A DNA stretch of 60,432 nt from JAKSSE01 sp045597645 (GTDB lineage Bacteria; Bacillota; Clostridia; Lachnospirales; Lachnospiraceae). Position 1 is the stretch's first letter. The number at the start of each line of letters is the position of its first letter. The position numbers and the translations under genes were made by a program. A model generated the notes under the pieces. It saw nothing but the letters and a program-made list of their open reading frames with translations. It did not search any database and was not told where the DNA came from. Below, one piece after another: positions 17,186 through 25,321 of this stretch. The stretch lies in the NCBI GenBank assembly GCA_045597645.1, contig JAZLKM010000015.1, positions 1 through 60,432 on the forward strand, written 5' to 3'.

Positions 17186-18337
17186 CTAGAATTCCATAGG
17201 AGCATTCATAAGGCCATATAGAGTCTGACCGAATCTCTCCCAGGTATATTTCTGATTGTATAGAGTCAAGCCTGCATCAGCCAGCTCCTTGGCTCTTTTT
17301 TCATGCGTTAAATGATAATCCAGCCTATCGCACAGGCTGTCCACATTGTCGTTCCGATAGTAAATGGCATTTTCTCCATCTACTATATCTGGATCCGCTA
17401 TGGGATTTTGGTTAGTACATATAACTGTATCGTTTGCAAAAGCTGTAGGGACTCTATCATGCACCCCCACCGGGAAGAGCGGATTCACATCTAACAGTAT
17501 TCTGCTTCGAGCAATGATTTCAAAGCTGTGTGTAATCTCAACCCCTTCATGTATTGCCACATTTTCATAGTCTGAAAGCTTACTTTTCTCCCAGCCTTCC
17601 CCGACTATGGTAAGCGGCAATCCAGCTTTTGCTATCTGAGTTAATATATTTTCCCTCAGATAGTTTCTCATATATTTGTCTATTAGATAGCACTTGTTCA
17701 TTAGCAATGCCATGTTTGTCTCATCGGGGCGCAGCACCTCCAGTGCCTGCTCCTGTGTGCAGCCAGTTTCTCTCATCAGAGCAATTGCTGCCAGCATCAT
17801 ATCTCGTAGCTCTCCCGGCTTTTGCTCTATCTGCTGCATCTGTATCTCCGGCGACTCATATGTGCCGGTAAACAGGATATCTATTTCCTTGTCTGCCCAT
17901 TTTCTAGGCTCTATCGACGGCGTTCCAGGGATGGTCTGGGAGTACACATACTTATAATGCGGATAGTATTTCCCTATGTAATCACAATGATTTTTGTCTA
18001 TTCCTATCGCCACGCCCTTCTCAATCGGCACCATCAGTGGGGCATGATGAAAAAGCGGATGATCCAAGATATAATTGAAGAGTGGCGCACCCATCTCATC
18101 CAATAGCAGATGCCCATTGTCAAGTTCTAACATTGGCAATCGGCTGTTCATTCCGAGTACTATGTCATAGCTCCCACCTACATAGCGTTCAAGGACATCG
18201 TAAGATGCATCTTGTGCGCTGACATCAACCACGTCTACTGTTGCTCCTAACTTTTCAAGTTCCGTGGTCATCTTATCTAGGAAAAAGCTACAGGACATGT
18301 AGCACATTTCTCTTGTTACTACTGTAAGTATCCTCAT
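17186..18337 (-). CDS. CgeB-like glycosyltransferase family protein
   Basis: A 383-residue cytoplasmic protein with two Rossmann-like halves resembling CgeB/DUF3880-type glycosyltransferases. Landmarks are an N-terminal MRILTVVTRE strand, a middle region with KEIDILFTGTYESP, and a C-terminal nucleotide-sugar site region: LDVNPLFPVGVHDRVPTAFA, then IYYRNDNVDSL and TWERFGQTLY. Donor and acceptor are unknown. The start overlaps the aminopeptidase stop by one base (TAATG), so it is translationally coupled in the operon that begins with the NlpC/P60 gene. Confidence 0.75.
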   Translation of the reverse strand: MRILTVVTREMCYMSCSFFLDKMTTELEKLGATVDVVDVSAQDASYDVLERYVGGSYDIVLGMNSRLPMLELDNGHLLLDEMGAPLFNYILDHPLFHHAPLMVPIEKGVAIGIDKNHCDYIGKYYPHYKYVYSQTIPGTPSIEPRKWADKEIDILFTGTYESPEIQMQQIEQKPGELRDMMLAAIALMRETGCTQEQALEVLRPDETNMALLMNKCYLIDKYMRNYLRENILTQIAKAGLPLTIVGEGWEKSKLSDYENVAIHEGVEITHSFEIIARSRILLDVNPLFPVGVHDRVPTAFANDTVICTNQNPIADPDIVDGENAIYYRNDNVDSLCDRLDYHLTHEKRAKELADAGLTLYNQKYTWERFGQTLYGLMNAPMEF

Positions 18338-19206
18338 TAGTCCGAGATTACCTCATAACCTGTCTCTGTAACTACAATCTGATATTCCCACTGAGCAGAG
18401 TCAGCTCCATCGTCTGTGTATGCTTCCCAGCCATTATCCTCGTCGATATAGATAGATTGGCAGCCTGCATTTACCATCGGCTCAATTGTGAACATTAGAC
18501 CCGGAACCAGCACCATCTCAGTGCCTGGTCTTGTATTATATCCAACCCACGGATCCTCGTGGAACTCCAGCCCTATGCCGTGGCCTCCTATTTCCTTTAC
18601 TACTGTGTATCCGTTGGCATGGGCGTGCTGGCAGATTGCTGCGCCTACATCACCCAAAAAGCCCCATGGCTTTACTGCCGCCAGGCCTAAGTCACAGCAT
18701 TCCTTGGCTACTCGCACCAGCTTCTCTCTCTCAGGACTTACATTTCCTATCATAAACATACGCGATGAATCAGAAAAATATCCATCCAGTATAGTAGAGC
18801 AATCAACATTAATTATATCGCCCTCCTTTAGTATTACATTGGGGCTGGGAATACCGTGGCACACCTGTGAATTGATAGAAGTACACACGCTCTTCGGAAA
18901 TCCCTCATAGTTGAGTGGCGCGCATATACCTCCCATCTGAGTGGTTTTCTCATATACCATGCGGTCTATTTCCTCGGTGCTGATGCCAGGCTTCATATAC
19001 GGCGTAATATAATCAAGCACTGCCTTATTGATTACAGCGCTTCTCTTGCAGCCCTCTATATCCGCTGCTGTCTTTATAATCTCATAGTCTGGCACCTTAT
19101 ATCCCTGGAGTCTGAGTCTCTCCATTTTTTCATCATTTGCGCAATGGCATTGCTTATACTTTTTGCCACTGCCACACCAGCAGGGATCATTTCTTCCTAT
19201 CTTCAT
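18337..19206 (-). CDS. map: Methionine aminopeptidase with N-terminal SEC-C zinc motif
   Basis: Removes the initiator methionine from nascent proteins. The 289-residue enzyme starts with a SEC-C zinc module (IGRNDPCWCGSGKKYKQCH). The pita-bread catalytic domain follows: the metal ligands are the two Asp in VDCSTILDGYFSD, His in GGHGIG, Glu in TIEPMV and the Glu in SAQWEYQIV. The SEC-C extension is known for type I enzymes of some Firmicutes. Its start overlaps the upstream SurA-like gene by 20 bases. Confidence 0.95.
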   Translation of the reverse strand: MKIGRNDPCWCGSGKKYKQCHCANDEKMERLRLQGYKVPDYEIIKTAADIEGCKRSAVINKAVLDYITPYMKPGISTEEIDRMVYEKTTQMGGICAPLNYEGFPKSVCTSINSQVCHGIPSPNVILKEGDIINVDCSTILDGYFSDSSRMFMIGNVSPEREKLVRVAKECCDLGLAAVKPWGFLGDVGAAICQHAHANGYTVVKEIGGHGIGLEFHEDPWVGYNTRPGTEMVLVPGLMFTIEPMVNAGCQSIYIDEDNGWEAYTDDGADSAQWEYQIVVTETGYEVISD

Positions 19207-19915
19207 TTTTTTCTTTCTTCCCTTCGTATCCGTTTATATATGATACATGGTCATGGGCTAATGTTATATCCCCCAGCACCAGCTTGTCCCATGTGCTCTT
19301 TTTTACTTTTAGTTTATGCTTTTTCAAAATAGCTCTATAGCCATCACCTTCTATGTCATAGTAGACGTAGGCATGGTTCTGCGAGACAGCCAGATAATCC
19401 TGATATTTTTCTGCAATCGCCTTTTTATATATCAGTTCCTCTACGGCCTCTTTGGTGACACATGACAGCAATATCTCCTGCTGCCCATCCAATAGGTCCA
19501 TCCAGAAATCTGCTATCGAGCCCTGCAGGTCCTCAAGCTCCTCGTCGCTAAGCTCCCTATAGCCCTGCTCTACTGCCAGCTTGTACATCAGCGCATCATG
19601 CACTGCCATATCGAGCACCGCTTTTTTGGCTATTGTCTGCACGAACCCGGTCGACAGATGCATATTCCAGTAGTCCTTGGTGCTTTTTGGATTATACACC
19701 CTGGCCATCAGCTCTACCTGCTCTTCCTCCCAAGCAATATAGAATGCCAAATCTCTATATGTGTAATCATTGCCATCAAGCACGAAAGCTGTATCATCGA
19801 GATGCTCAAAATATACAAAGTCATGGCTTCTGGTGGCACTTAGATATATCATCCAGCCAACAATCCCCGCTACCAATATAATTATAAGTATTCTTGGCAG
19901 TTCCTTTTTCATCAC
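19187..19915 (-). CDS. Membrane-anchored SurA-N-like protein without a PPIase domain
   Basis: A 242-residue protein with one N-terminal membrane segment (about residues 8-27) and a helical extracytoplasmic part resembling the N-terminal chaperone module of SurA/PrsA-type foldases (VLDGNDYTYRDLAFYIAW, then VLDMAVHDALMYKLA). No parvulin prolyl-isomerase domain is visible; the C terminus is short and highly charged. It overlaps the NlpC/P60 gene by 4 bases and the aminopeptidase gene by 20 bases. A role in folding the hydrolase encoded just upstream is inference. Assignment to the SurA-like class is tentative. Confidence 0.6.
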   Translation of the reverse strand: MMKKELPRILIIILVAGIVGWMIYLSATRSHDFVYFEHLDDTAFVLDGNDYTYRDLAFYIAWEEEQVELMARVYNPKSTKDYWNMHLSTGFVQTIAKKAVLDMAVHDALMYKLAVEQGYRELSDEELEDLQGSIADFWMDLLDGQQEILLSCVTKEAVEELIYKKAIAEKYQDYLAVSQNHAYVYYDIEGDGYRAILKKHKLKVKKSTWDKLVLGDITLAHDHVSYINGYEGKKEKNEDRKK

Positions 19916-21174
19916 AGTACCCTTCGAATAGTTATAATCGGTTTGCCACTATAATTAATGTAATCCTCTGTTATTCCCGCGCTCTTATTTTTTGCATGGA
20001 CTATTCGCCCGCCTCCCATGTAGATAGCAACGTGCCCCGAGTAGCATACTATATCTCCTGGCTGCGCATTTTCATAGCTCACTTCCTGTCCAACCGAACG
20101 CAACGAGTAGCTTTGTCTTGGCACTGATATTCCATAATGTGCAAATACCAGGCTTACAAATCCCGAACAATCACATCCATTGCTAAGTGAGTTGCCGCCC
20201 CATACATATGGGCACCCCACATACTGACGACCAAATGCCACCACGTCATTTCCATTTATTCCTGTCCTATGTGCCGGATTTAATGAGCCTCCTGTGCTGG
20301 CTGTAAATGGCGCCGCTTCTCCACCTTTTTCTGCCTCAGCTTTCTTTTGCTCCTCTTTTTTCGCCTCAGACTTCTGTTGCTCGAGCTTTTGAAGTTCCTG
20401 CTGAGCCTTGCTTATCTTGGCGTTTTGTGCATCTATGGTTGATCTATAGGCTGCTGCCTTCTTTTTAGCTGATGCGAGAGCCACATTTACATCGCTCAAT
20501 TTGCTCTCAAGCTGAGCCAGGACCATTTCCATTTCTGCCTGCGCCGCCTCTTCCTCAGCCTTACACTCCTCTAATTCAAGCTTTTCATCCTCGAGATTGG
20601 CCTTAAGCACCTCTACTTCATGTCTTGCCTCTTCATAGGCCGTCAATAAATTTCTATCGTACTGATTTACACTGGATATATACTCCACTCTATTTAGGAA
20701 GTCAGACAATGAACCTGCCTCCATAAATGCAGTGATTATAGACTCCTCCCCCTGCTCATACATGAATACAATTCGCAGCTTCATCATTTCATACTGATGA
20801 TTCTCCGTCTCAATAGCCGCTGCCAGATCTATTTCTGCCTGCGCTATATTTGCTTCAGTCTGAGCTATCTCTTCCTTAAGCATTTCGATATCTAATAGTA
20901 ACTGGGCCAGCTCATCCTCAAGTGCCTCAACCTCCTCGGTCAACGCTTCGGACTCTTCAGCCAGACCTTCTATCTTCTCCTCAGTCTTGCCGAGATTTGC
21001 CTCTGCACTATTTAGCTCACTTTGCGCATTGCTTATCTCCTGGTTTTTCTTATCAATCTCCTTCTGTATCTGCGCGGATGATTTACCTGTGGCATAAGCA
21101 GTGCTACTCATACTTATAAACAGCATTATCACAAGAGTAATTGCTGATATTTTTCGCATCATTTTTGTTTTCAT
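19912..21174 (-). CDS. Secreted NlpC/P60 peptidoglycan hydrolase with coiled coil
   Basis: A 420-residue exported hydrolase of the CwlO/PcsB-like architecture. It has a signal peptide (ending near STAYA), a long coiled coil (about residues 30-275) rich in E, K, Q and A, a short linker, and a C-terminal NlpC/P60 domain. The nucleophile is Cys in CDCSGFVSLVF, with His in GHVAIYMGG and a third polar residue in RIVHA. The start at 21174 is chosen because AGAAGGTG precedes it; a 22-codon upstream extension lacks one and would bury the signal peptide. In relatives FtsEX controls such proteins; ftsEX is not in this window. Confidence 0.9.
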   Translation of the reverse strand: MKTKMMRKISAITLVIMLFISMSSTAYATGKSSAQIQKEIDKKNQEISNAQSELNSAEANLGKTEEKIEGLAEESEALTEEVEALEDELAQLLLDIEMLKEEIAQTEANIAQAEIDLAAAIETENHQYEMMKLRIVFMYEQGEESIITAFMEAGSLSDFLNRVEYISSVNQYDRNLLTAYEEARHEVEVLKANLEDEKLELEECKAEEEAAQAEMEMVLAQLESKLSDVNVALASAKKKAAAYRSTIDAQNAKISKAQQELQKLEQQKSEAKKEEQKKAEAEKGGEAAPFTASTGGSLNPAHRTGINGNDVVAFGRQYVGCPYVWGGNSLSNGCDCSGFVSLVFAHYGISVPRQSYSLRSVGQEVSYENAQPGDIVCYSGHVAIYMGGGRIVHAKNKSAGITEDYINYSGKPIITIRRVL

Positions 21175-21211
21175 ATACACCTTCTGCCCACAAAGACAGT
21201 CTTTCATATTG

Positions 21212-21240
21212 ATTATCGACCCGTGGAAAATGTAAATCAA
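21212..21240 (-). promoter_or_regulatory. Promoter of the NlpC/P60 operon
   Basis: TTGATT (21235-21240) and GATAAT (21212-21217) with 17 bases between them on the minus strand, about 40 bases upstream of the chosen start. Confidence 0.65.
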
Positions 21241-21262
21241 GAAAATAACCGCAAAATGATAC

Positions 21263-21280
21263 TAAAGTACTAATACTTTA
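21263..21280. promoter_or_regulatory. Palindrome upstream of the NlpC/P60 promoter
   Basis: TAAAGTA-CTAA-TACTTTA, perfect 7-base arms, sits about 25 bases upstream of the -35 box and is bracketed by two direct copies of CCGCAAAA (around 21249 and 21282). An activator site is plausible; the regulator is unknown. Confidence 0.4.
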
Positions 21281-21323
21281 TCCGCAAAAGTATCCCCTGC
21301 ACAGTCCTTTAGGGAACAAAAAA

Positions 21324-21343
21324 CCCAGCTCTGTTGAGCTGGG
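21324..21343 (-). terminator. veg terminator
   Basis: Perfect 8-bp stem CCCAGCTC / GAGCTGGG with a 4-base loop, followed by TTTTTTG on the minus strand. Confidence 0.9.
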
Positions 21344-21349
21344 CTAATT

Positions 21350-21595
21350 CTAGTCACATAACTTCATGCGGATTTCTTTTGTAATAATGTCTGTATATGA
21401 GAATGAAAGTAGCTGTGGCGGATTGCCTGGCATCTTGGCATCTACAAGCACTGTAAAAACACTTGGGTATGCTGCCTTGATAATTCCTTCTTGAACATCC
21501 ACCTTGTTCCTTCCTCTATCGAGCTTGATGACAACCTTATTGCCACACTGAGCCGCAACCGAAGTACGAACCTTATCAAAGTCATTCTGTTCCAT
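21350..21595 (-). CDS. veg: Veg family protein
   Basis: A small protein of the Veg family (PF06257), widespread in Firmicutes and implicated in B. subtilis biofilm matrix expression. The hallmark YPSVFTVLVDAK and LLSFSYTDIITKEI match the family. I place the start at 21595 (81 residues) because GGGAG lies eight bases upstream; an in-frame ATG five codons earlier has no good ribosome-binding site. It is a monocistronic unit with a near-consensus promoter that overlaps the end of murI. Confidence 0.92.
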   Translation of the reverse strand: MEQNDFDKVRTSVAAQCGNKVVIKLDRGRNKVDVQEGIIKAAYPSVFTVLVDAKMPGNPPQLLSFSYTDIITKEIRMKLCD

Positions 21596-21651
21596 ATTCA
21601 GTTCTCCCATCTAACATCAGCCCTTATAGGATAGCCGACGCACCGACGACG

Positions 21652-21680
21652 AGTATAGCACTATAGTACTATTCTGTCAA
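21652..21680 (-). promoter_or_regulatory. veg promoter inside the murI 3' end
   Basis: Consensus TTGACA (21675-21680) and TATACT (21652-21657) with a 17-base spacer. The -35 hexamer encodes the penultimate residues of MurI. This matches the strong veg promoter known from B. subtilis. Confidence 0.85.
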
Positions 21681-22460
21681 TGTTAATAACTTAACAGACA
21701 GCTGTATTTTCTCCTCCTTAGCATGTCCCTCAAGACTATTTTCTATAGTCACTTCACCCTTTTCTCCACAATCATCTTTGAGAAGACCTGCGACCATGAG
21801 ACGTCTGCGCATCTCCCTTGCAGTTCCCTGTCCCCCTTCAAATATCTTTACATTTTTTCCCATTATTGCAGATACCATATCTGCCACAAATGGATAATGT
21901 GTGCACCCTAGCACTACACTGTCTACTTTTCCAACGAAAGGAGACAGGAGCTCTTTCAAAAAAGCCTCAAGCTGTGGGCCATCTGTCTCTCCTCGCTCCA
22001 CATACTCCATAAGGCCTGGAGCTGCAAGCGGGAAAATCTCTGCTTCCTTCTCAAATCTCTCTTCAAGATGTCTAAGCTTTGAACCCTCTATCGTAAATGG
22101 CGTTGCAAGCACTAGTACTCTCTGATTAGTGCCTGCCTCTACTGCAGGCTTGATTGCCGGCTCTATGCCAACTATAGGAAGCTCGGGATACTTTTCTCTC
22201 ATTAGGCGCACTGCAGCCGATGTTGCGGTGTTGCACGCTACGCAGACGCCCTTGATGCCTCTCGCCAAATAGTTTTCTACATGAGCAAATATGAGCTCTT
22301 GTAGCTCTTCTTTGCTTCTCGTACCATATGGAGCATTAGCTGAGTCTCCAAAGTATATTATGTCTTCGCATGGCATCTCTTTTATTACCCAGCGAAGTAC
22401 GCTTATGCCTCCCACACCTGAATCAAACACCAGTATCGGCGCCTGTTTATCTAGAGTCAT
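21669..22460 (-). CDS. murI: Glutamate racemase
   Basis: Makes D-glutamate for peptidoglycan from L-glutamate without cofactor. The 263-residue protein shows both catalytic cysteine motifs: CNTATSAAVR (first half) and GCTHYPF (second half), plus the N-terminal FDSGVGGISVL and YFGDSANAPYG signatures. It overlaps the patatin gene by 4 bases (ATGA). The last codons contain the veg -35 box. Confidence 0.96.
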   Translation of the reverse strand: MTLDKQAPILVFDSGVGGISVLRWVIKEMPCEDIIYFGDSANAPYGTRSKEELQELIFAHVENYLARGIKGVCVACNTATSAAVRLMREKYPELPIVGIEPAIKPAVEAGTNQRVLVLATPFTIEGSKLRHLEERFEKEAEIFPLAAPGLMEYVERGETDGPQLEAFLKELLSPFVGKVDSVVLGCTHYPFVADMVSAIMGKNVKIFEGGQGTAREMRRRLMVAGLLKDDCGEKGEVTIENSLEGHAKEEKIQLSVKLLTLTE

Positions 22461-23365
22461 TTTTCATTCCTCGTTATATATTTTCTCAGCGCATCAAGCT
22501 GCTCTTCCATCTCATGGTAGCCTGTCCAATACAGGTCACCGAGCTTCTCCATGTCACCTTCCATAGAGCCTATTGTGATGGGCTCCTTCGGTGCGATGAC
22601 GAATATTCTGCCCTGCTTTTCCAGCTCTATCATATCATCGCACATCTTGTTATAGTCTGACTCTACCTGTGCTAATGATGCGAGCAGATTCTTTCTCTTA
22701 TGGTAGAATGGCTTTTCAAGTACCTTCCATCCTCTTTCGCCAGTTCTGAACTCACGGTTCCTCGTTCTGACCACAATAACGTTCTCATATCCCTGCTCAA
22801 GTACCCATGGGAGTGCTATTTTTCTACTGCAGCAGCCGTCAAGGTATGGTGTTCCATTTATCCATACCATCTTTGACATAAGCTGCATACTTGAAGATGC
22901 AGACATATTGAGCTCTATCTCCTCGAGTGTCTTCCCCTCTAGGTGCTCCTGCTCGCCTGTATCGCAGTTTGTTGCTGTGCAGACGAATCTCTTCTCCGGA
23001 TCCAAAGCGCGGCTCTCGTTAAAAGGCTCAAGCTCCTTTAGCTCATTATATAGAAAATGAAAGCCTGTGAAACTGCCGCTTTGTCTGAATGCCTTTAAGC
23101 CTATCCACCTTGAGTCATGTCTAAATCTCAGGTTTGTCCTAGCTGCTCGTCCTATTGATCCTGTCACATAGTTAAATCCATTCAGGCATCCTGCAGAGGC
23201 TCCTACAGTAGTCTGAAAATTAATATCATTTTCCATCAAGCAGTCCAGCACCCCAGATGTGTAAACACCTCTAAATGCACCACCTTCCAGTATTATTGCG
23301 CCTGGTGTTACATTTCTGGACGCTTCTCCCTTAGGTAACTGTTCCCATTTGCTATAAACTTTCAT
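22457..23365 (-). CDS. Patatin-like phospholipase family protein
   Basis: A 302-residue lipid acyl hydrolase-like protein. The oxyanion hole EGGAFRGVYTSGV, the nucleophile elbow GASAG (Ser) and the catalytic Asp in LDGCCS form the Ser-Asp dyad of patatins, so activity is likely. The family groups with YlbK/RssA-like bacterial patatins of unknown substrate. It overlaps murI and the EetB-like gene by 4 bases each, indicating tight translational coupling in a five-gene run. Confidence 0.88.
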   Translation of the reverse strand: MKVYSKWEQLPKGEASRNVTPGAIILEGGAFRGVYTSGVLDCLMENDINFQTTVGASAGCLNGFNYVTGSIGRAARTNLRFRHDSRWIGLKAFRQSGSFTGFHFLYNELKELEPFNESRALDPEKRFVCTATNCDTGEQEHLEGKTLEEIELNMSASSSMQLMSKMVWINGTPYLDGCCSRKIALPWVLEQGYENVIVVRTRNREFRTGERGWKVLEKPFYHKRKNLLASLAQVESDYNKMCDDMIELEKQGRIFVIAPKEPITIGSMEGDMEKLGDLYWTGYHEMEEQLDALRKYITRNEK

Positions 23366-23874
23366 TGTTTCCCCTTTTTCACTATTCTATGTAAACGCTT
23401 CTCAATGATTCCCCCTAGTACACCGATAAGCGCGCCAGCCAATAGTCCCGATATCCCCAAAGCAAAGAAATAGTGGGCTATTCGCACATTTTTCACTATA
23501 AAGATCGCCACAATAAGCTGTCCCAGATTGTGTGATATTCCTCCAAGTATGCTGGTTCCTACAGTCCCAAACGGATCCTTAACTCTCAGCAATGCCATGC
23601 ACAGAAGGCTCAGCGCTCCTCCTGCCAGGGAATATAATATGCTGAACATATTGCCGAACAATATGCCTATCACCAGTATTCTGACCAGCGACACCGCTGC
23701 CGCCTCACGCCAACCATACAGATAGAGCACTACTATTATCGCCAGGTTTGGAAGCCCCAGCTTCATCCCAGGAACTGTTGTAAATATTGGTATCAGGCTC
23801 TCAATATACCCCAGCACTATAGCAAAGGCAGACAGCATAGCCATGATTGCAATCTTACTCACTGACTTTTTCAC
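23362..23874 (-). CDS. Gx transporter family protein (EetB-like)
   Basis: A 170-residue integral membrane protein with about five helices, matching PF07456, also annotated heptaprenyl diphosphate synthase component I or Gx transporter. Landmarks: GYIESLIPIFTTVPGMKLGLPNL and later GGISHNLGQLIVA. From memory, this family and its upstream NusG-domain-II partner correspond to EetB and EetA of the flavin-based extracellular electron transfer locus of Listeria. Here the other locus genes (ndh2, pplA, fmnB) are not in view, so a quinone or flavin role is inferred only. Confidence 0.8.
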   Translation of the reverse strand: MKKSVSKIAIMAMLSAFAIVLGYIESLIPIFTTVPGMKLGLPNLAIIVVLYLYGWREAAAVSLVRILVIGILFGNMFSILYSLAGGALSLLCMALLRVKDPFGTVGTSILGGISHNLGQLIVAIFIVKNVRIAHYFFALGISGLLAGALIGVLGGIIEKRLHRIVKKGKQ

Positions 23875-24233
23875 GGTGCTGTATCCTCCACATATATTAA
23901 TAGCTTATGTGGCAGGCAGGCTATTACCTCCCCTGAGCGCGTGATCTTGCCTGAATGCACGCAGATTAAGTCCGGGCAGTTGGCTTCTGTCACCTGTACA
24001 TAGCCGTCCTTTACTACAATCCTGTTCACATCACCCTCCGGAGATACCCACTCATATTCTGCATTTTCAGTCATAGAAAATCGCTCTATCACTTTACCAT
24101 CAACAGATAGCACCGCATATCCCTGTGCCTTTTGTGTCAGCTCTCTTTGAATCCAGATTCCGGACACAAAAAAAACAAGCAGCACCGCTGTCAAAATAAT
24201 TGTATTTCTTTTTTTAGCCTTTTTTGATTTCAT
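23871..24233 (-). CDS. NusG domain II protein (EetA-like)
   Basis: A 120-residue protein with one N-terminal membrane helix (after KSKKAKKRN) and an extracytoplasmic NusG-II-type beta domain containing EANCPDLICVHSGKI and VIACLPHKL, two cysteines each. The start at 24233 is chosen because the frame's earlier ATG at 24278 lies inside the upstream terminator. It has almost no leader: a TATAAT box (24240-24245) ends 6 bases before the ATG. It overlaps the EetB-like gene by 4 bases. Confidence 0.8.
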   Translation of the reverse strand: MKSKKAKKRNTIILTAVLLVFFVSGIWIQRELTQKAQGYAVLSVDGKVIERFSMTENAEYEWVSPEGDVNRIVVKDGYVQVTEANCPDLICVHSGKITRSGEVIACLPHKLLIYVEDTAP

Positions 24234-24239
24234 GTGCCT

Positions 24240-24245
24240 ATTATA
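24240..24245 (-). promoter_or_regulatory. -10 box of a probably leaderless transcript
   Basis: TATAAT preceded by TGTG (extended -10) lies with its last base 7 positions before the A of the EetA-like ATG, so transcription should begin at or next to the start codon. The -35 region is poor. Confidence 0.55.
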
Positions 24246-24255
24246 CACAAAAAAA

Positions 24256-24279
24256 GGTGTCTGCACTAGTGCAGACACC
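24256..24279 (-). terminator. Terminator of the NifU-like/GGGtGRT operon
   Basis: Perfect 11-bp stem GGTGTCTGCAC / GTGCAGACACC followed on the minus strand by seven T residues. Confidence 0.92.
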
Positions 24280-24293
24280 CTTGATAATTTTTA

Positions 24294-25304
24294 TTAGAAC
24301 TTGCCAGCCTTTGCTGCCTCTTCTACAGAAACTGCAACTGCAACGGTAGCACCTACCATCGGGTTGTTACCCATACCGATAAGTCCCATCATCTCTACGT
24401 GTGCTGGAACTGATGAAGAACCTGCAAACTGAGCATCGCTGTGCATACGTCCCATGGTATCAGTCATACCGTATGAAGCCGGTCCTGCTGCCATGTTATC
24501 TGGGTGAAGGGTACGTCCGGTACCACCACCTGATGCTACTGAGAAGTACTTCTTGCCCTGCTCGATGCACTCCTTCTTGTAAGTACCAGCTACTGGATGC
24601 TGGAAACGAGTTGGGTTGGTTGAGTTACCGGTGATTGATACACCTACGTTCTCATGATGCATGATTGCAACACCCTCTACTACATCATCAGCACCATAGC
24701 AGTTAACTGATGCACGAAGTCCGGTTGAGTATGGTGTGCTAGATACGATGTTAAGCTTGTTTGCCTTGTAATCCATCTTGGTCTCAACGAAGGTGAATCC
24801 GTTGATACGTGAGATGATCTGAGCAGCATCTTTTCCAAGTCCGTTAAGGATAACGCGAAGAGGCTTCTGACGAACCTTGTTAGCCTTCTCTGCGATACCG
24901 ATAGCACCCTCAGCTGCTGCGAATGACTCATGTCCTGCAAGGAAGCAGAAGCACTCAGTCTCCTCCTCAAGGAGCATCTTTCCAAGGTTACCATGTCCAA
25001 GACCAACCTTACGATGGTCTGCAACTGAACCTGGGATACAGAATGCCTGAAGTCCCTCACCAATTGCTGCTGCTGCGTCTGCCGCTCTTCTGCAATCCTT
25101 CTTGATTGCGATAGCTGCACCTACAGTGTATGCCCAGCAAGCGTTCTCAAAGCAGATTGGCTGAATCTTCTTAACCTGCTCATATACATCAAGACCAGCA
25201 TCCTTTGTGATCTTCTCTGCTTCTTCGATGGAAGCGATACCGTACTGACTAAGAACGGCGTTGATCTGGTCAATTCTTCTTTCGTATGATTCAAATAATG
25301 CCAT
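24294..25304 (-). CDS. GGGtGRT protein
   Basis: A 336-residue protein of the clostridial family named for its glycine-rich GGGTGRT motif (VASGGGTGRTLHP, about residue 255). Another conserved stretch is CFLAGHESFAAAEGA. There are no membrane segments or signal peptide, so it is cytoplasmic. It has no established function. It always appears to travel with a NifU-like partner, here 17 bases upstream in the same operon. The glycine-rich motif could bind a nucleotide or cofactor phosphate; that is inference. Confidence 0.85.
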   Translation of the reverse strand: MALFESYERRIDQINAVLSQYGIASIEEAEKITKDAGLDVYEQVKKIQPICFENACWAYTVGAAIAIKKDCRRAADAAAAIGEGLQAFCIPGSVADHRKVGLGHGNLGKMLLEEETECFCFLAGHESFAAAEGAIGIAEKANKVRQKPLRVILNGLGKDAAQIISRINGFTFVETKMDYKANKLNIVSSTPYSTGLRASVNCYGADDVVEGVAIMHHENVGVSITGNSTNPTRFQHPVAGTYKKECIEQGKKYFSVASGGGTGRTLHPDNMAAGPASYGMTDTMGRMHSDAQFAGSSSVPAHVEMMGLIGMGNNPMVGATVAVAVSVEEAAKAGKF

Positions 25305-25321
25305 TGTTTTCGCCTCCTATA

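Noticed and set aside
19912..21240. Longer version of the NlpC/P60 gene starting at 21240
   Set aside because: The first 22 codons overlap the promoter, lack a ribosome-binding site and would bury the signal peptide; the start at 21174 is better.
24234..24278. N-terminal extension of the EetA-like protein
   Set aside because: These codons lie in the upstream operon's terminator and across the -10 box; the ATG at 24233 is the sensible start.
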